From Paenibacillus_G sp049942825 (GTDB lineage: Bacteria > Bacillota > Bacilli > Paenibacillales > NBRC-103111), in the NCBI RefSeq assembly GCF_049942825.1, contig NZ_CP187970.1, positions 1,984,001-2,048,000 of the forward strand: a DNA stretch of 64,000 nt. The letters are read 5' to 3'. Made by a program: the position numbers and the translations under genes. Below are positions 6,145-15,134 of the stretch, piece after piece (the stretch's first letter is position 1; the number at the start of each line of letters is the position of its first letter). The notes beneath the pieces were generated by a model. It had not been told where the DNA came from and did not search any database. It worked only from the letters and a program-made list of their open reading frames with translations.

Positions 6145-8178
6145 ATGGCACGCGATCTGCCGATCGGTAACGGCAATGTTCTGGTGAACTTCGATACGAA
6201 TTATAATTTGCGCGATATGTATTTTCCTTACGTGGGCCAGGAAAATCAGGCGCTGGATCATCTGTCCCACTTCGGGGTATGGACGGCGGAGGATTTCTTC
6301 TGGATCGATAACCCCGAGCTGAAGAGGGAAGCGGGCTACCTGAACGAGTCGCTGGTGACGAACGTGAAGTGTGCGCACGAGCGGCTAGGGCTCGGTCTGC
6401 TCATCCGGGATGGCGTCGATGTGCAGGAAGACGTCTTCGTCCGCAAGGTGGTCATCGAGAACCGCAGGAAAGAGGAGCGGACGGTCAAGCTGTATTTTCA
6501 CCTGGACCTGCACCTGTACGGCAACGGGGTGGGAGATACGGTCTACTACGACCCGGAGCTGAAATCGCTGGTGTTCTACAAGGGACACCGTTATCTGTCC
6601 CTCTCCTGCTCGGCGGCGGGCGGCAAGGAGGCCGGAATCTCGTCCTTTGCGATCGGACAGAAGGAGATGAACCACCTGCAGGGCACCTGGAAGGACGCCG
6701 AGGACGGGAAGCTCGGACGACATCCGATTGCGCAGGGCTCGGTGGACGGGACGATCGAGCTGGAACTGCGGGTGCCGGGCGGCGGATCGGCGGAGGCTTG
6801 GTTCTGGATCGTGTTCGGAAAGAATGCCGCGGACATCCAGCGTGTGGAAAAGGAAGTGCGCCGGGTACACCCCCACACGCTGCTGCAGCGTACCTACAAC
6901 CACTGGCTGCAGTGGCTGGCGATGGACCGGCACGACCTGAAGCTGCTGGAGCCGGACGTGGCTTTGTTCTACAAGCGCAGTCTGCTGATTGTCCGGGCCA
7001 ATACGGATAACCGCGGGGCGATTATCGCAGCGAATGACTCCGATATCATGAAATTCAATAAGGATACGTACTCCTACATGTGGCCCCGCGACGGGGCTCT
7101 CATTACGCATGCGCTGGACCGCTCGGGATATCATGCGCTGACGAAGCGCTTTTTTCAATTCTGCAAGAAGGGCCTGGCGACCGAAGGCTACCTGCTGCAT
7201 AAGTACAATCCGGACGGTTCTCCGGGTTCTTCCTGGCATCCATGGATCGATGTGCGGGGAGAGAAGCAGCTCCCGATCCAGGAGGATGAGACGGCGCTTG
7301 TTATCTATGCCCTCTGGCATCACCACAAGCTCGCCCGGACGCTGGACGAGGCGCGGGACGATTACGACCACCTTGTCCTGCCTGCGGCGGACTTCATGAC
7401 GAAGTACCAGGATGCGTCCGGGCTGCCGCTGCCCTCGTATGATCTGTGGGAGGAACGCTACGGCGTGCATCTGTTCACGGTGGCAAGCGTGTATGCCGGG
7501 CTGTTGGCTGCGGCGAACTTTGCGGATTATTTTCAGGACAAGGCCCGGGCCGTGTACTACCGCGATCAGGCGGAGAAGGTAAAGACGGCTGCGGAAAAAT
7601 ACATGTATTCCGAGAGCGAGCAGCGTTTTGTCCGCTCGCTCTATTGGAACTATGATCAGAAGACGTACGAGCCCGATCTAACGCTGGATGCCAGTATGTA
7701 CGCCCTGTTTGACTTCGGGCTGCTGCCTGCGTCGGATCCCCGGGTAGCCGCAACGATGAAGGCGATCCGCGAGAAGCTGTGGGTTCAGACGGAGGTCGGG
7801 GGCCTGGGCCGCTACAGCAACGACTACTATCATCAGGTGACTAAGGACGTCAGCCGGGTGCCGGGCAATCCTTGGTTCATCTGTACGCTGTGGTACGCCG
7901 AATATCTGATTGCAAGCGCTGCGCGGGAGCAGGATCTCGCACCGGCCATGGAGCTCATCCGCTGGACGATGAGCCATGCGCTCCCGTCCGGCATCCTGGC
8001 GGAGCAGGTACATCCTTTCACGGGCGAGCCGATGTCCGTGTCCCCGCTGACCTGGTCGCATGCCACGTTCGTGAAGGTCGTGCAGGAGTATCTCGCGAAG
8101 GTGAAGCTGTTCCGTCACCAGAAGCACGGGCGTGAGGATCAGAGCGACGAGAGGCTGCTGGAGCCGATGGGAGGGTAA
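6145..8178 (+). CDS. Glycoside hydrolase family 15 protein (glucoamylase/trehalase-like)
   Basis: This 677-residue cytoplasmic protein (no signal peptide) has an N-terminal beta-sandwich region (about 1-260) and a C-terminal (alpha/alpha)6 barrel. GH15 hallmarks are YMWPRDGALITHALDR (about 312-327), QEDETALVIYALW, the general acid region YDLWEERYGVHLFTVAS and the general base region ILAEQVHPFTGEPMSVSPLTW. Family members hydrolyse alpha-glucosidic links from non-reducing ends, releasing beta-glucose. Substrate (malto-oligosaccharides or trehalose) cannot be fixed here. The gene ends two bases before a glucose dehydrogenase start and its last codons contain the latter's ribosome binding site. 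The pair could convert an internal alpha-glucan to glucose and on to gluconolactone. Confidence 0.92.
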   Translation: MARDLPIGNGNVLVNFDTNYNLRDMYFPYVGQENQALDHLSHFGVWTAEDFFWIDNPELKREAGYLNESLVTNVKCAHERLGLGLLIRDGVDVQEDVFVRKVVIENRRKEERTVKLYFHLDLHLYGNGVGDTVYYDPELKSLVFYKGHRYLSLSCSAAGGKEAGISSFAIGQKEMNHLQGTWKDAEDGKLGRHPIAQGSVDGTIELELRVPGGGSAEAWFWIVFGKNAADIQRVEKEVRRVHPHTLLQRTYNHWLQWLAMDRHDLKLLEPDVALFYKRSLLIVRANTDNRGAIIAANDSDIMKFNKDTYSYMWPRDGALITHALDRSGYHALTKRFFQFCKKGLATEGYLLHKYNPDGSPGSSWHPWIDVRGEKQLPIQEDETALVIYALWHHHKLARTLDEARDDYDHLVLPAADFMTKYQDASGLPLPSYDLWEERYGVHLFTVASVYAGLLAAANFADYFQDKARAVYYRDQAEKVKTAAEKYMYSESEQRFVRSLYWNYDQKTYEPDLTLDASMYALFDFGLLPASDPRVAATMKAIREKLWVQTEVGGLGRYSNDYYHQVTKDVSRVPGNPWFICTLWYAEYLIASAAREQDLAPAMELIRWTMSHALPSGILAEQVHPFTGEPMSVSPLTWSHATFVKVVQEYLAKVKLFRHQKHGREDQSDERLLEPMGG

Positions 8179-8180
8179 GT

Positions 8181-9398
8181 ATGAAAGCGATCAGGGTAAC
8201 GGGATTGACTGTCACCCCGGGAGCGGGAGGCGGGGAGCCGCGGTTGGAGCTTGGGGAGGCGGAAAGACCGCGGCGGCGCACGCCGTCGGACGTACTGGTG
8301 CGGGTGCTGTGCGTCGGCCTCGACGGCACGGACCGGGAGATCATCAGCGAAAAGTACGGCGTTCCGCCGGAAGGCGATACGACGCTGATCATCGGGCACG
8401 AGTCACTCGGTGTGGTGGAGGAAGCCGACCCGGCGACGGGCCTGCACCCCGGTGACGCGGTCTGCGCCCTCGTGCGCAGGCCCTGCACGGTGCAGGCCTG
8501 CGTGGCCTGCCGCAACGGGCAGCAGGACTTCTGCGAGAGCGGCGCGTATGTCGAGCGCGGGATCAAGGGCGCGCACGGGTACCTCTCCGAGTACTATGTC
8601 GAGGAGGCCCGGTATCTCGTGCGCGTGCCGGCGGAGGCGCTGCCGTACGGCGTCATGACGGAGCCGCAGAGCATCGTCGAGAAGGTGTGGAGCGAGGTGC
8701 AGCGCGTGCAGCAGCGCCTCGTCTGGCAGCCGAAGACGGCGGTCGTGCTCGGCTCGGGGCCGCTCGGCCTGCTGGCGGCGCTGACCTGCCGCTGTCTCGG
8801 CCTCGAGACCATCGTCTGGTCGAAGGCACCGGCGGATTCCCCGGGGGCGCAGCTTGTGCGCGAGTGCGGCGGGCTGTACAAGGAGGCGGAGGATGCGCCG
8901 GCCGCCGCCGCTGGGACTGAGGCGGGAGCGGCCGTCTCGCCGCTGAGCGCCTTCCTGGCTGCGCAGGGCAAGCGGGCCGACCTCATCTTCGAATGTACGG
9001 GCTTCAGCCCGCTGGCATTCGATGCGATGGAGGCGCTCGCGCCGAACGGCGTGCTGGCGCTGCTCGGGGTCACGCCCGGCTCCCGCAGCATCCGCATCTC
9101 GGCGGATCTGCTCAACCGGGAGCTCGTGCTGGAGAACAAGCTGATCCTGGGCTCGGTGAACGCGTCGCGAAGGGACTTCGAGACCGGACTCTACCGGCTG
9201 CAGCAGATGGAGGAACGCTTTCCCGGCGTCCTCGGGAAGCTGGTGACGGAACGGCTGCGGATGGAGGACGTGCCGCAGCTGGATTTTGCGAAGCTGGGGA
9301 TCAAGGCGGTCGTGGACGTTGTACCGCAGGAGCAGTGGATGCAGCTTGTACGGGCCGCGGGTACGGAAGCGGAGGTCGCTTACAGCTTCACCGTCTAG
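8181..9398 (+). CDS. Zinc-dependent glucose 1-dehydrogenase-like MDR protein
   Basis: This 405-residue medium-chain dehydrogenase/reductase has a GroES-like catalytic domain, a Rossmann domain with VVLGSGPLGLLAA, and a long C-terminal domain as in archaeal glucose dehydrogenases. Structural zinc cysteines are C102, C107, C110 and C118. The catalytic metal ligands are predicted as Asp48 (GLDGTDREI), His73/Glu74 (GHESLG) and Glu161 (TEPQSIVEK). Aspartate replaces the usual first cysteine, as I recall for the Haloferax enzyme. The segment YVERGIKGAHGYLSEYYV closely follows glucose dehydrogenases. It probably oxidises glucose with NAD(P)+ to gluconolactone. It is coupled to the GH15 gene two bases upstream and is followed by a terminator. 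Confidence 0.85.
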   Translation: MKAIRVTGLTVTPGAGGGEPRLELGEAERPRRRTPSDVLVRVLCVGLDGTDREIISEKYGVPPEGDTTLIIGHESLGVVEEADPATGLHPGDAVCALVRRPCTVQACVACRNGQQDFCESGAYVERGIKGAHGYLSEYYVEEARYLVRVPAEALPYGVMTEPQSIVEKVWSEVQRVQQRLVWQPKTAVVLGSGPLGLLAALTCRCLGLETIVWSKAPADSPGAQLVRECGGLYKEAEDAPAAAAGTEAGAAVSPLSAFLAAQGKRADLIFECTGFSPLAFDAMEALAPNGVLALLGVTPGSRSIRISADLLNRELVLENKLILGSVNASRRDFETGLYRLQQMEERFPGVLGKLVTERLRMEDVPQLDFAKLGIKAVVDVVPQEQWMQLVRAAGTEAEVAYSFTV

Positions 9399-9435
9399 GA
9401 GGGAGCGGAGCGGGGGGCGTGCGGCCAAAGGCATG

Positions 9436-9475
9436 AAAAAAAGCGAGGCTCATGGGTTGAGCTCTCGCTTTTTTT
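9436..9475 (+). terminator. Rho-independent terminator after the glucose dehydrogenase
   Basis: The inverted repeat GCGAG(GCTC)/(GAGCT)CTCGC is flanked by a run of A on the left and seven T on the right, so it could act in both directions. Confidence 0.85.
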
Positions 9476-9479
9476 GTAG

Positions 9480-9943
9480 TGAGCCTGCGGTAGGAGGGAA
9501 GGCAGGGCGATAAAGGAATTGGCGTCCGGCTGCAAAGGATGAAAAGCATTGGACATGCCGAAGCGGATGGAAGCCGCCGCAGCCCTAACTGTCATTGAAA
9601 GGGTAAAGATTATGGACCGCGGGCATCGCTGCCGGGTTATACGATGAGATGCATTACATCGCCGACTACTGAATGGAAGGTGTGCGAGTATGCGATGTGA
9701 TTCATCACTCCGCGAAGGGAGAATGGCTGTGATGGCCCGAAATAGGGCATATCCGATGAGAAACACCAGATACCTTTTCATTTCCGGCTTGGTTCTTCGG
9801 GAGGTGCCCAAACCTTGGGGTGGGTTTGTCCGGCAGACGAAGCTTGCCATACCGGTAGGTGGCTCACCCACCGACATACCTCACCTGCCTCGCCGGAGAG
9901 GCTGCCTGAGCGCCGGGTCGTGCTCCGAGCCCCGCTACCCTGC
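9480..9943. other. 464-base gap with no recognised gene
   Basis: No convincing coding frame is seen on either strand. Short hairpins are present, such as AAACC/GGTTT around 9808-9830 and GGTGG/CCACC around 9860-9875, but I could not match the region to an RNA family. Confidence 0.4.
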
Positions 9944-10477
9944 TCAGCGCTTCGTACGCTTCTTCCTGCTGCGCAGGCTGTACACGCGAAGTACGACCAG
10001 CAGCGCAATGACCAGCGACGCTCCGAGCAGCGTCCGCGCTAGGGATGACATTGGCGTCTCGGCCGCCGGGTCGAAGGTATGCAGCGGCGCGGGCAGGAAC
10101 ACGCGGTCTTCGGTCGCGGCGGACCAGAGACCCGTACGGCCGCAAAGGTGTGCGGTAAGGACGCGGTCCGCCTCCGCCGCATAGACGAGGTACTCGTCGC
10201 CGAGGGTGATAGGAATCCACGAGCTTACCCTCACCTCGAACTGCTGCTCGTCCGGTCCTTTCCAGGTGTGCACGGTGCGGAAGGTGAAGGTTTCGTCTCC
10301 GGACTTCTCTTCGGCAATGCCGCGGAAGACGAGGGTGCTTCGGTCATATTCTTCAGGAGCGGAGGGCTGCACGGCACAGCTCAGCGCATAGATGACGCCG
10401 GTCGTCGGCGCAAGCGCGCCGAATAATGCACCGAAGAATAGGAGCAGCAGAGGCAGGATGCGCAAGTGTTTTGTCAT
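9944..10477 (-). CDS. Secreted or membrane-anchored protein of unknown function
   Basis: This 177-residue protein has an N-terminal signal peptide or anchor (KHLRILPLLLLFFGALFGAL) followed by LSCAV. A central domain contains VFRGIAEEK and TWKGPDEQQFEVRVSSW. A C-terminal membrane helix (about 147-164) is followed by the basic tail RSRKKRTKR. The pattern of a cysteine after the signal, V-F-x-G and a later HLCG resembles small TIMP/netrin-like cysteine-containing domains found in firmicute surface proteins, but I cannot assign it. AAAAGGAGG lies eleven bases upstream of the start. The gene stands alone between unrelated neighbours. The C-terminal anchor suggests the domain faces outward. Confidence 0.75.
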   Translation of the reverse strand: MTKHLRILPLLLLFFGALFGALAPTTGVIYALSCAVQPSAPEEYDRSTLVFRGIAEEKSGDETFTFRTVHTWKGPDEQQFEVRVSSWIPITLGDEYLVYAAEADRVLTAHLCGRTGLWSAATEDRVFLPAPLHTFDPAAETPMSSLARTLLGASLVIALLVVLRVYSLRSRKKRTKR

Positions 10478-10764
10478 GTGCGGCGGTGCCTCCTTTTAAG
10501 TGGCGGATTGGCAGCAGGAAGTCTTGGCTTGGGGGCATCGGCTCAGCAGCCTGGGAACAATCTTGCACAAGATGGACTCAGGGCGGGAGAGTAACCAAGC
10601 CTAATGCCGCCTTACCCGCTGGGGCGGCTGGAGAAACAGCGCGTCACTAAACAGAGTTTCCCTAACGGTTTCGATGAAGCGGAAGAGCCGGATACACTCC
10701 GATTCAACGGCTCCGTGACGGACCCGGGCTGAATCTGGCCCGGCCTGTCCACTACAGCAGCCTC

Positions 10765-11613
10765 TCACACCGGCGAGGCCGCTTGACTGCTCCGATAGTC
10801 GGATGGGGAGACTCCATACCACTTCTTAAACTGTTTGGAGAAGTACAGCGCATCGGCAAAACCGACGGAGGAAGCAACCTGCTCGATCGTCAGCCTCTCG
10901 TGCAGCAGACGCTTCGCCCGCTCCATGCGAACCTGAAGGAGGAACTGCATGGGGGACATGCCGGTGTGCTGCTTGAACATTTTGGACAGGTGGGTCCGGT
11001 GATAGCCGAGCGTCTTTGCCATGTGCTCGATGGAGATCGGCTGATAGTACTGCAGCGTCAGCCAGCGGATCGCCTGCTCCACCTGCTGCTGGATGATGGA
11101 GCCTTCAGCGACCGGAGGCGCCGCCGCCGCCGCTTCCTGCGCGTATTCGGCGAGCACCAGCCGCAGATACCCTCCGGCCTGCAGGTCACTGCCGGGCCGG
11201 CCGGAAGCCAGCGTCCGCTCCATCTTATGGAAGAGGGCGCCGAGCCGCCGGAAGTCCCTGGAGCGGGTCACGGGGTGATGCTGCGAAATGCCGAGTTCGC
11301 TCAGAGACTCGTTCACCCGAGAGCCGTTGAAGGCGATCCAGCGGTAGTTCCAGGGCTCGGCCTCATCCGAGGCGTAGGCGACCAGCTCCTCCGGGAAGAT
11401 GAAGAAGCTGTCCCCGGGACCGAGCCGGTAATCCCGCCCCTTACAGCGGAAGGTTCCCTTGCCCGAGGTGACGAGATGAACCAGATGGTAGTCGAGAACC
11501 TGAGGCCCCGCTTTGTGCAGGGGCAGGGTTTCGGCATGGCCGCAGAACAGGACGGCCATTTCGCCTTTGCCGGGGGCCGGGTTGATCGCTACCGAATGCA
11601 GCTTCTCGGCCAT
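10765..11613 (-). CDS. AraC-family regulator with cupin sensor domain
   Basis: This 282-residue protein has an N-terminal cupin-like ligand domain (about 20-160; LGPGDSFFIFPEE is typical) and a C-terminal double helix-turn-helix. The latter is visible as ISIEHMAKTLGYHRTHLSKM and TIEQVASSVGFADALYFSKQ, ending with GVSPSDYR. Such proteins usually control sugar-utilisation genes. The closest carbohydrate gene is the GH4 alpha-galactosidase 0.6 kb away, with bdbC between, so control of melA is plausible but unproven. The 287 bases downstream (10478-10764) hold no recognised gene. Confidence 0.92.
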   Translation of the reverse strand: MAEKLHSVAINPAPGKGEMAVLFCGHAETLPLHKAGPQVLDYHLVHLVTSGKGTFRCKGRDYRLGPGDSFFIFPEELVAYASDEAEPWNYRWIAFNGSRVNESLSELGISQHHPVTRSRDFRRLGALFHKMERTLASGRPGSDLQAGGYLRLVLAEYAQEAAAAAPPVAEGSIIQQQVEQAIRWLTLQYYQPISIEHMAKTLGYHRTHLSKMFKQHTGMSPMQFLLQVRMERAKRLLHERLTIEQVASSVGFADALYFSKQFKKWYGVSPSDYRSSQAASPV

Positions 11614-11674
11614 GATGACACACCTCCGGAGGTTCTGTTATGATGGGAATCATGAAGGGAGAGACAAAAGCCTT

Positions 11675-12103
11675 ATGAGATGGAAGCCGTTTATACGCGA
11701 AAATGCCATGCATTTATCTTGGATGGTCGCCTTGACGGCGACGCTGGGCAGCTTGTATTTTTCGGAGATTATGCACTATGAGCCCTGCAGGCTCTGTTGG
11801 TTCCAGCGGATCCTGATGTATCCTCTCGTGATTATACTGGCCATAGCGGCCGTTCGCAAGGAACGACATTTGTACCATTACGTGCTGCCGATGTCGATCT
11901 GGGGCGGGGGCATCTCGCTGTATCACTACCTCATGCAGAAGACGGAATTGTTCAAATCGGGAGCGACGGCCTGCGGCCTGGTGCCATGCGATGTCGATTA
12001 TATCGACTGGCTCGGTTTCATCACGATCCCGTTCTTGGCGCTGATCGCTTTCGCGCTGATTACGATCATCCAGCTGCTGCTGTGGGCGGCCGACCGGGAC
12101 TAA
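11675..12103 (+). CDS. bdbC: Thiol-disulfide oxidoreductase BdbC (DsbB family)
   Basis: This 142-residue, four-helix membrane protein re-oxidises extracytoplasmic thiol oxidases with quinone. The redox pairs are C-R-L-C after the first helix (YEPCRLCWFQRILMYP) and C-G-L-V-P-C in the second outer loop. The segment LGSLYFSEI also follows B. subtilis BdbC. The start at 11675 gives the family's usual N-terminal length; GGGAGAG lies about eleven bases upstream. A BdbD-type thioredoxin partner is not adjacent, so it must be elsewhere. Confidence 0.92.
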   Translation: MRWKPFIRENAMHLSWMVALTATLGSLYFSEIMHYEPCRLCWFQRILMYPLVIILAIAAVRKERHLYHYVLPMSIWGGGISLYHYLMQKTELFKSGATACGLVPCDVDYIDWLGFITIPFLALIAFALITIIQLLLWAADRD

Positions 12104-12223
12104 TCCCAAACGACATTCGTCCATATACATATCGCATGTGTCCATACCGTTTTCCCAGGCGGGGGAGTATAGTCTTCTTAGGCAAAACATTCCATATCCA
12201 AACGCTTGGGAGGCGGATGTACA

Positions 12224-13525
12224 GTGGCTGACAAAATTACTTTCCTTGGTGCGGGGAGCACCGTATTCGCGAAGAATGTGCTGGGCGACGTTATGCTGAC
12301 GCCGGCGCTGCAGGAGTTCGAGCTCGCGCTGTTCGATATTGACGGGGAGCGGCTGAAGGATTCGGAGAACATGCTGAACAACCTGAAAGCCGGTTCCGGC
12401 AGCGGCTGTGTTGTGAAAGCGTATTCGGACCGCAAGGAGGCATTGCGTGGAGCGAAGTTCGTCGTCAACGCGATCCAGGTCGGGGGCTACGACCCCTGCA
12501 CGATCACCGACTTCGAGATTCCGAAGAAATACGGGCTCCGGCAGACGATTGCCGATACGCTGGGCATCGGGGGCATTTTCCGCAACCTTCGCACGATTCC
12601 GGTGATGATGGATTTTGCCCGGGACATGCAGGAGGTGTGCCCGGACGCCTGGTTCCTCAACTACACGAACCCGATGGCCGTGCTGACGAACGCGATGATC
12701 ACGCATGGGGGCATCAAGACGGTAGGCCTCTGCCACAGCGTGCAGGTATGCATGCCGCACCTGTTCGATTCGCTCGGTATGGACAAGGACGGCGTGCAGA
12801 CGAAGATTGCGGGTATCAACCACATGGCCTGGCTGCTCGAGGTGACCAAGGACGGCGTCGACCTCTATCCGGAGATCAAACGCCGTGCCCTCGAGAAGCA
12901 GAAGGAGAAGCACCACGATATGGTACGCTTCGAGCTCATGCATCGCTTCGGCTACTACGTCACCGAGTCCTCCGAGCATAATGCGGAATACCACCCTTAC
13001 TTCATCAAAAAGAACTATCCGGAGCTGATCGACCGCTTCAACATTCCGCTGGATGAATATCCGCGCCGCTGCGTGGAGCAGATCGAACGGTGGAAGACGA
13101 TGCGCGAAGAGCTCGTGGGCAGCAAGCATCTCGAGCACAAGCGTTCTCATGAATACGCTTCCTATATCTTTGAGGCGATGGTGACGAACCAGCCCTTCAA
13201 AATCGGCGGCAACGTCATGAACACCGGCCTCATCACGAATCTGCCGAAGGAAGCCTGCGTCGAGGTGCCGTGTCTCGTGGATGCAAGCGGCGTAACGCCG
13301 ACCTATGTCGGGGATCTGCCGCCGCAGCTGGCCGCGCTTAACCGCACGAACATCAACACGCAGCTGCTGACGCTGGAGGCGGCGTTCACCGGCAAGAAGG
13401 AGCATATCTACCACGCGGCGCTGCTCGATCCGCATACGGCCGCCGAGCTGTCGATCGACGACATCGTCGCGCTGTGCGACGATCTGATCGAGGCGCACGG
13501 GAGCTGGCTGCCGAAGTTCCAGTAA
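12224..13525 (+). CDS. melA: GH4 alpha-galactosidase/alpha-glucosidase
   Basis: This 433-residue NAD+- and Mn2+-dependent glycosidase of family 4 hydrolyses alpha-galactosides or alpha-glucosides by an oxidation-elimination mechanism. Visible hallmarks are the N-terminal Rossmann motif (ITFLGAGSTVFAKNVL), FLNYTNPMAVLT, the metal-ligand cysteine in GLCHSVQ and the metal-ligand histidine in GINHMAW. The GTG at 12224 is chosen because GGGAGG precedes it by ten bases; an upstream in-frame TTG lies inside that site. An AraC regulator lies two genes upstream. The substrate is uncertain between melibiose-type and other alpha-glycosides. Confidence 0.9.
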   Translation: MADKITFLGAGSTVFAKNVLGDVMLTPALQEFELALFDIDGERLKDSENMLNNLKAGSGSGCVVKAYSDRKEALRGAKFVVNAIQVGGYDPCTITDFEIPKKYGLRQTIADTLGIGGIFRNLRTIPVMMDFARDMQEVCPDAWFLNYTNPMAVLTNAMITHGGIKTVGLCHSVQVCMPHLFDSLGMDKDGVQTKIAGINHMAWLLEVTKDGVDLYPEIKRRALEKQKEKHHDMVRFELMHRFGYYVTESSEHNAEYHPYFIKKNYPELIDRFNIPLDEYPRRCVEQIERWKTMREELVGSKHLEHKRSHEYASYIFEAMVTNQPFKIGGNVMNTGLITNLPKEACVEVPCLVDASGVTPTYVGDLPPQLAALNRTNINTQLLTLEAAFTGKKEHIYHAALLDPHTAAELSIDDIVALCDDLIEAHGSWLPKFQ

Positions 13526-13597
13526 GCGGCCGGGTGCGGTTCGGCGCAACGGGGGATTGATCCTGCCGGCGGTCTGGAACCGACCCATTGTTCAAAT

Positions 13598-13645
13598 ACA
13601 GCCGTTCTCTCTGCATCCTTATGGGATGTGGGAGGACGGCTGTTT
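13598..13645 (+). terminator. Terminator-like hairpin after melA
   Basis: A long inverted repeat (ACAGCCGT...ACGGCTGT with paired inner segments) is followed by a T-rich but interrupted tract. Confidence 0.6.
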
Positions 13646-13680
13646 GTGTGCGGGCAGCCACCCGGCTTGCCCTGCCTCGA

Positions 13681-13710
13681 TTGCCAGATGCAGGAAGGCT
13701 TTGGTACAAT
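13681..13710 (+). promoter_or_regulatory. Promoter of the deacetylase-like lipoprotein gene
   Basis: TTGCCA at 13681-13686 and TACAAT at 13705-13710 are separated by 18 bases, 73 bases upstream of the start codon. Confidence 0.55.
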
Positions 13711-13782
13711 GGACGCGAACGTCAATTCGCTCTTCCGGTGACGAACGGCGAATGTCAGCATCATGGATAAAGGAGAGCTGAG

Positions 13783-14946
13783 ATGAATCCTACCGCCAGA
13801 ATGATCATGCTGACCGCAGCGCTCGGGGCCCTGCTCGCAGGGTGCAGCGTCAAAGTAGAGGATGCCGCACAGCCGGAGCCCGCCAAGACACCGATCGCTG
13901 CGGGGGAGACCGCCCAAGAAGGGAACCAGCCGAAGGAGGCGAAGCAGCCATCGGCCAAGGAAACGGCGCCGCAGCCTGCAGAAGAGGCCAAGCCGGCCGC
14001 CAACGCCAAGAGCGGCACGGGTGCGGCCCAGCCCCAGCCGAAGGACGCCGCCGCAGGCGCCGATGGAGCCGCCGCGTCCGCATCCAAGCCGGCGGACAAC
14101 GGCGGCGCGAAGCCTGCCGATGCCGGCAAAACCGCCGCAGCCGCCAAGTCCGCGGACGGCGAGAAGAGCACTTCGCCCGCTCCGCGCAATCCGGCGGCTG
14201 CGGCAGTGGGAAGCGCAGCTGCGAAGCCGGCGCCCGCCCAGGGAACCGGAGACCGCAAGGCGCTCTCGTGGTATTACATGAAGAAGTCGAAGGGCCAGGT
14301 ACCGAGCTTCCCGGGGGAGACGAAGACGTATCCCGAAGGGACCAAGGCGCTGTGGGTCGGCACCGGCAAGAAGGTGTACCTGACGATCGACACCGGAGGC
14401 CCGCTCGGCGACACAAAACTGCTGCTGAAGTCGCTGCGGGATAACAAGGCCAAGGCGAACTTTTTTATCGCAGGATATAATGTGAAGAAAGATCCGGACT
14501 TCGTGCGCCAGCTCGTGAAAGACGGCCACCTGGTGGCCAACCACACGATGACGCATACCGATATGAACGAACAGACCGACGAGCAGATCGTAAAGGAAAT
14601 CCGGGATTACGAGAAGCTGTACAAGGAAGTGACGGGGGAGAACATCCAGCCCTACTTCCGCTTTCCTTACGGCCGGTATAACATGCATATCCTGAAGACC
14701 GTCTCGGACATGGGCTATACCTCGGTGTTCTGGTCCACCGCGATGCGGGACTGGGAGCCGCGCAAGAACGGTGCGGAGGATCCGTATAACGACATTATGA
14801 ATAATTTGCATGACGGCAACATCATCCTGATGCACCAGGGCTCGCCGGAGAATATCCAGGCGCTCGACCGCATTATCAAAGAGGTGCGGGGGGCCGGCTA
14901 CGAGTTCGCACTGCTGACCGACATCAAACCGCCTGCTTCCCCATAA
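13783..14946 (+). CDS. Lipoprotein with polysaccharide-deacetylase (NodB) domain
   Basis: This 387-residue protein has a lipoprotein signal ending LLAGC (lipid on Cys21). An Ala/Pro/Lys-rich linker of about 140 residues follows, then a NodB-type domain (about 195-385) related to the PdaA group of peptidoglycan deacetylases. The usual first motif T-F-D-D-G reads YLTIDTGG, so the general-base Asp remains but the metal-ligand Asp is Thr. The histidine motif is VANHTMTHTDM, followed by FRFPYGRYN and ILMHQG. The lipid anchor and long linker suggest it reaches into the wall from the membrane. AAAGGAG precedes the ATG. Activity is uncertain because of the changed first motif. Confidence 0.88.
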   Translation: MNPTARMIMLTAALGALLAGCSVKVEDAAQPEPAKTPIAAGETAQEGNQPKEAKQPSAKETAPQPAEEAKPAANAKSGTGAAQPQPKDAAAGADGAAASASKPADNGGAKPADAGKTAAAAKSADGEKSTSPAPRNPAAAAVGSAAAKPAPAQGTGDRKALSWYYMKKSKGQVPSFPGETKTYPEGTKALWVGTGKKVYLTIDTGGPLGDTKLLLKSLRDNKAKANFFIAGYNVKKDPDFVRQLVKDGHLVANHTMTHTDMNEQTDEQIVKEIRDYEKLYKEVTGENIQPYFRFPYGRYNMHILKTVSDMGYTSVFWSTAMRDWEPRKNGAEDPYNDIMNNLHDGNIILMHQGSPENIQALDRIIKEVRGAGYEFALLTDIKPPASP

Positions 14947-14967
14947 TCCGCGTCATCGTCTTCTCAT

Positions 14968-14992
14968 CCCGCTGTCAGCCGCAGCGGGTTTT
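14968..14992 (+). terminator. Rho-independent terminator
   Basis: CCCGCTG and CAGCGGG pair around a seven-base loop and are followed by TTTT, 21 bases after the lipoprotein gene. Confidence 0.8.
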
Positions 14993-15134
14993 CATTTGTG
15001 CCGGGCTTTGGTACTATGAATAAGCCTGAGGCGGACAACCGCGCAGGTTTGGTACCTTTCTTCCTCTCCTCTCATAAACTAAGGAGAATTCACCGAAGGT
15101 TATCACACTCCAAGATAAAGGAAGCGAAACCCAC

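Noticed and set aside
9480..9943. Possible riboswitch or cobalamin-type leader
   Set aside because: Some short hairpins and CC/GG-rich segments are present, but no ordered consensus of any riboswitch class could be traced on either strand.
11714..13588. Long minus-strand frame across bdbC and melA
   Set aside because: Both plus-strand genes are confirmed by family motifs; the antisense frame spans the gap between them and has no protein-like features.
13408..14835. Long minus-strand frame over the NodB lipoprotein
   Set aside because: It mirrors the Ala/Pro-rich codons of the real gene and gives low-complexity sequence only.
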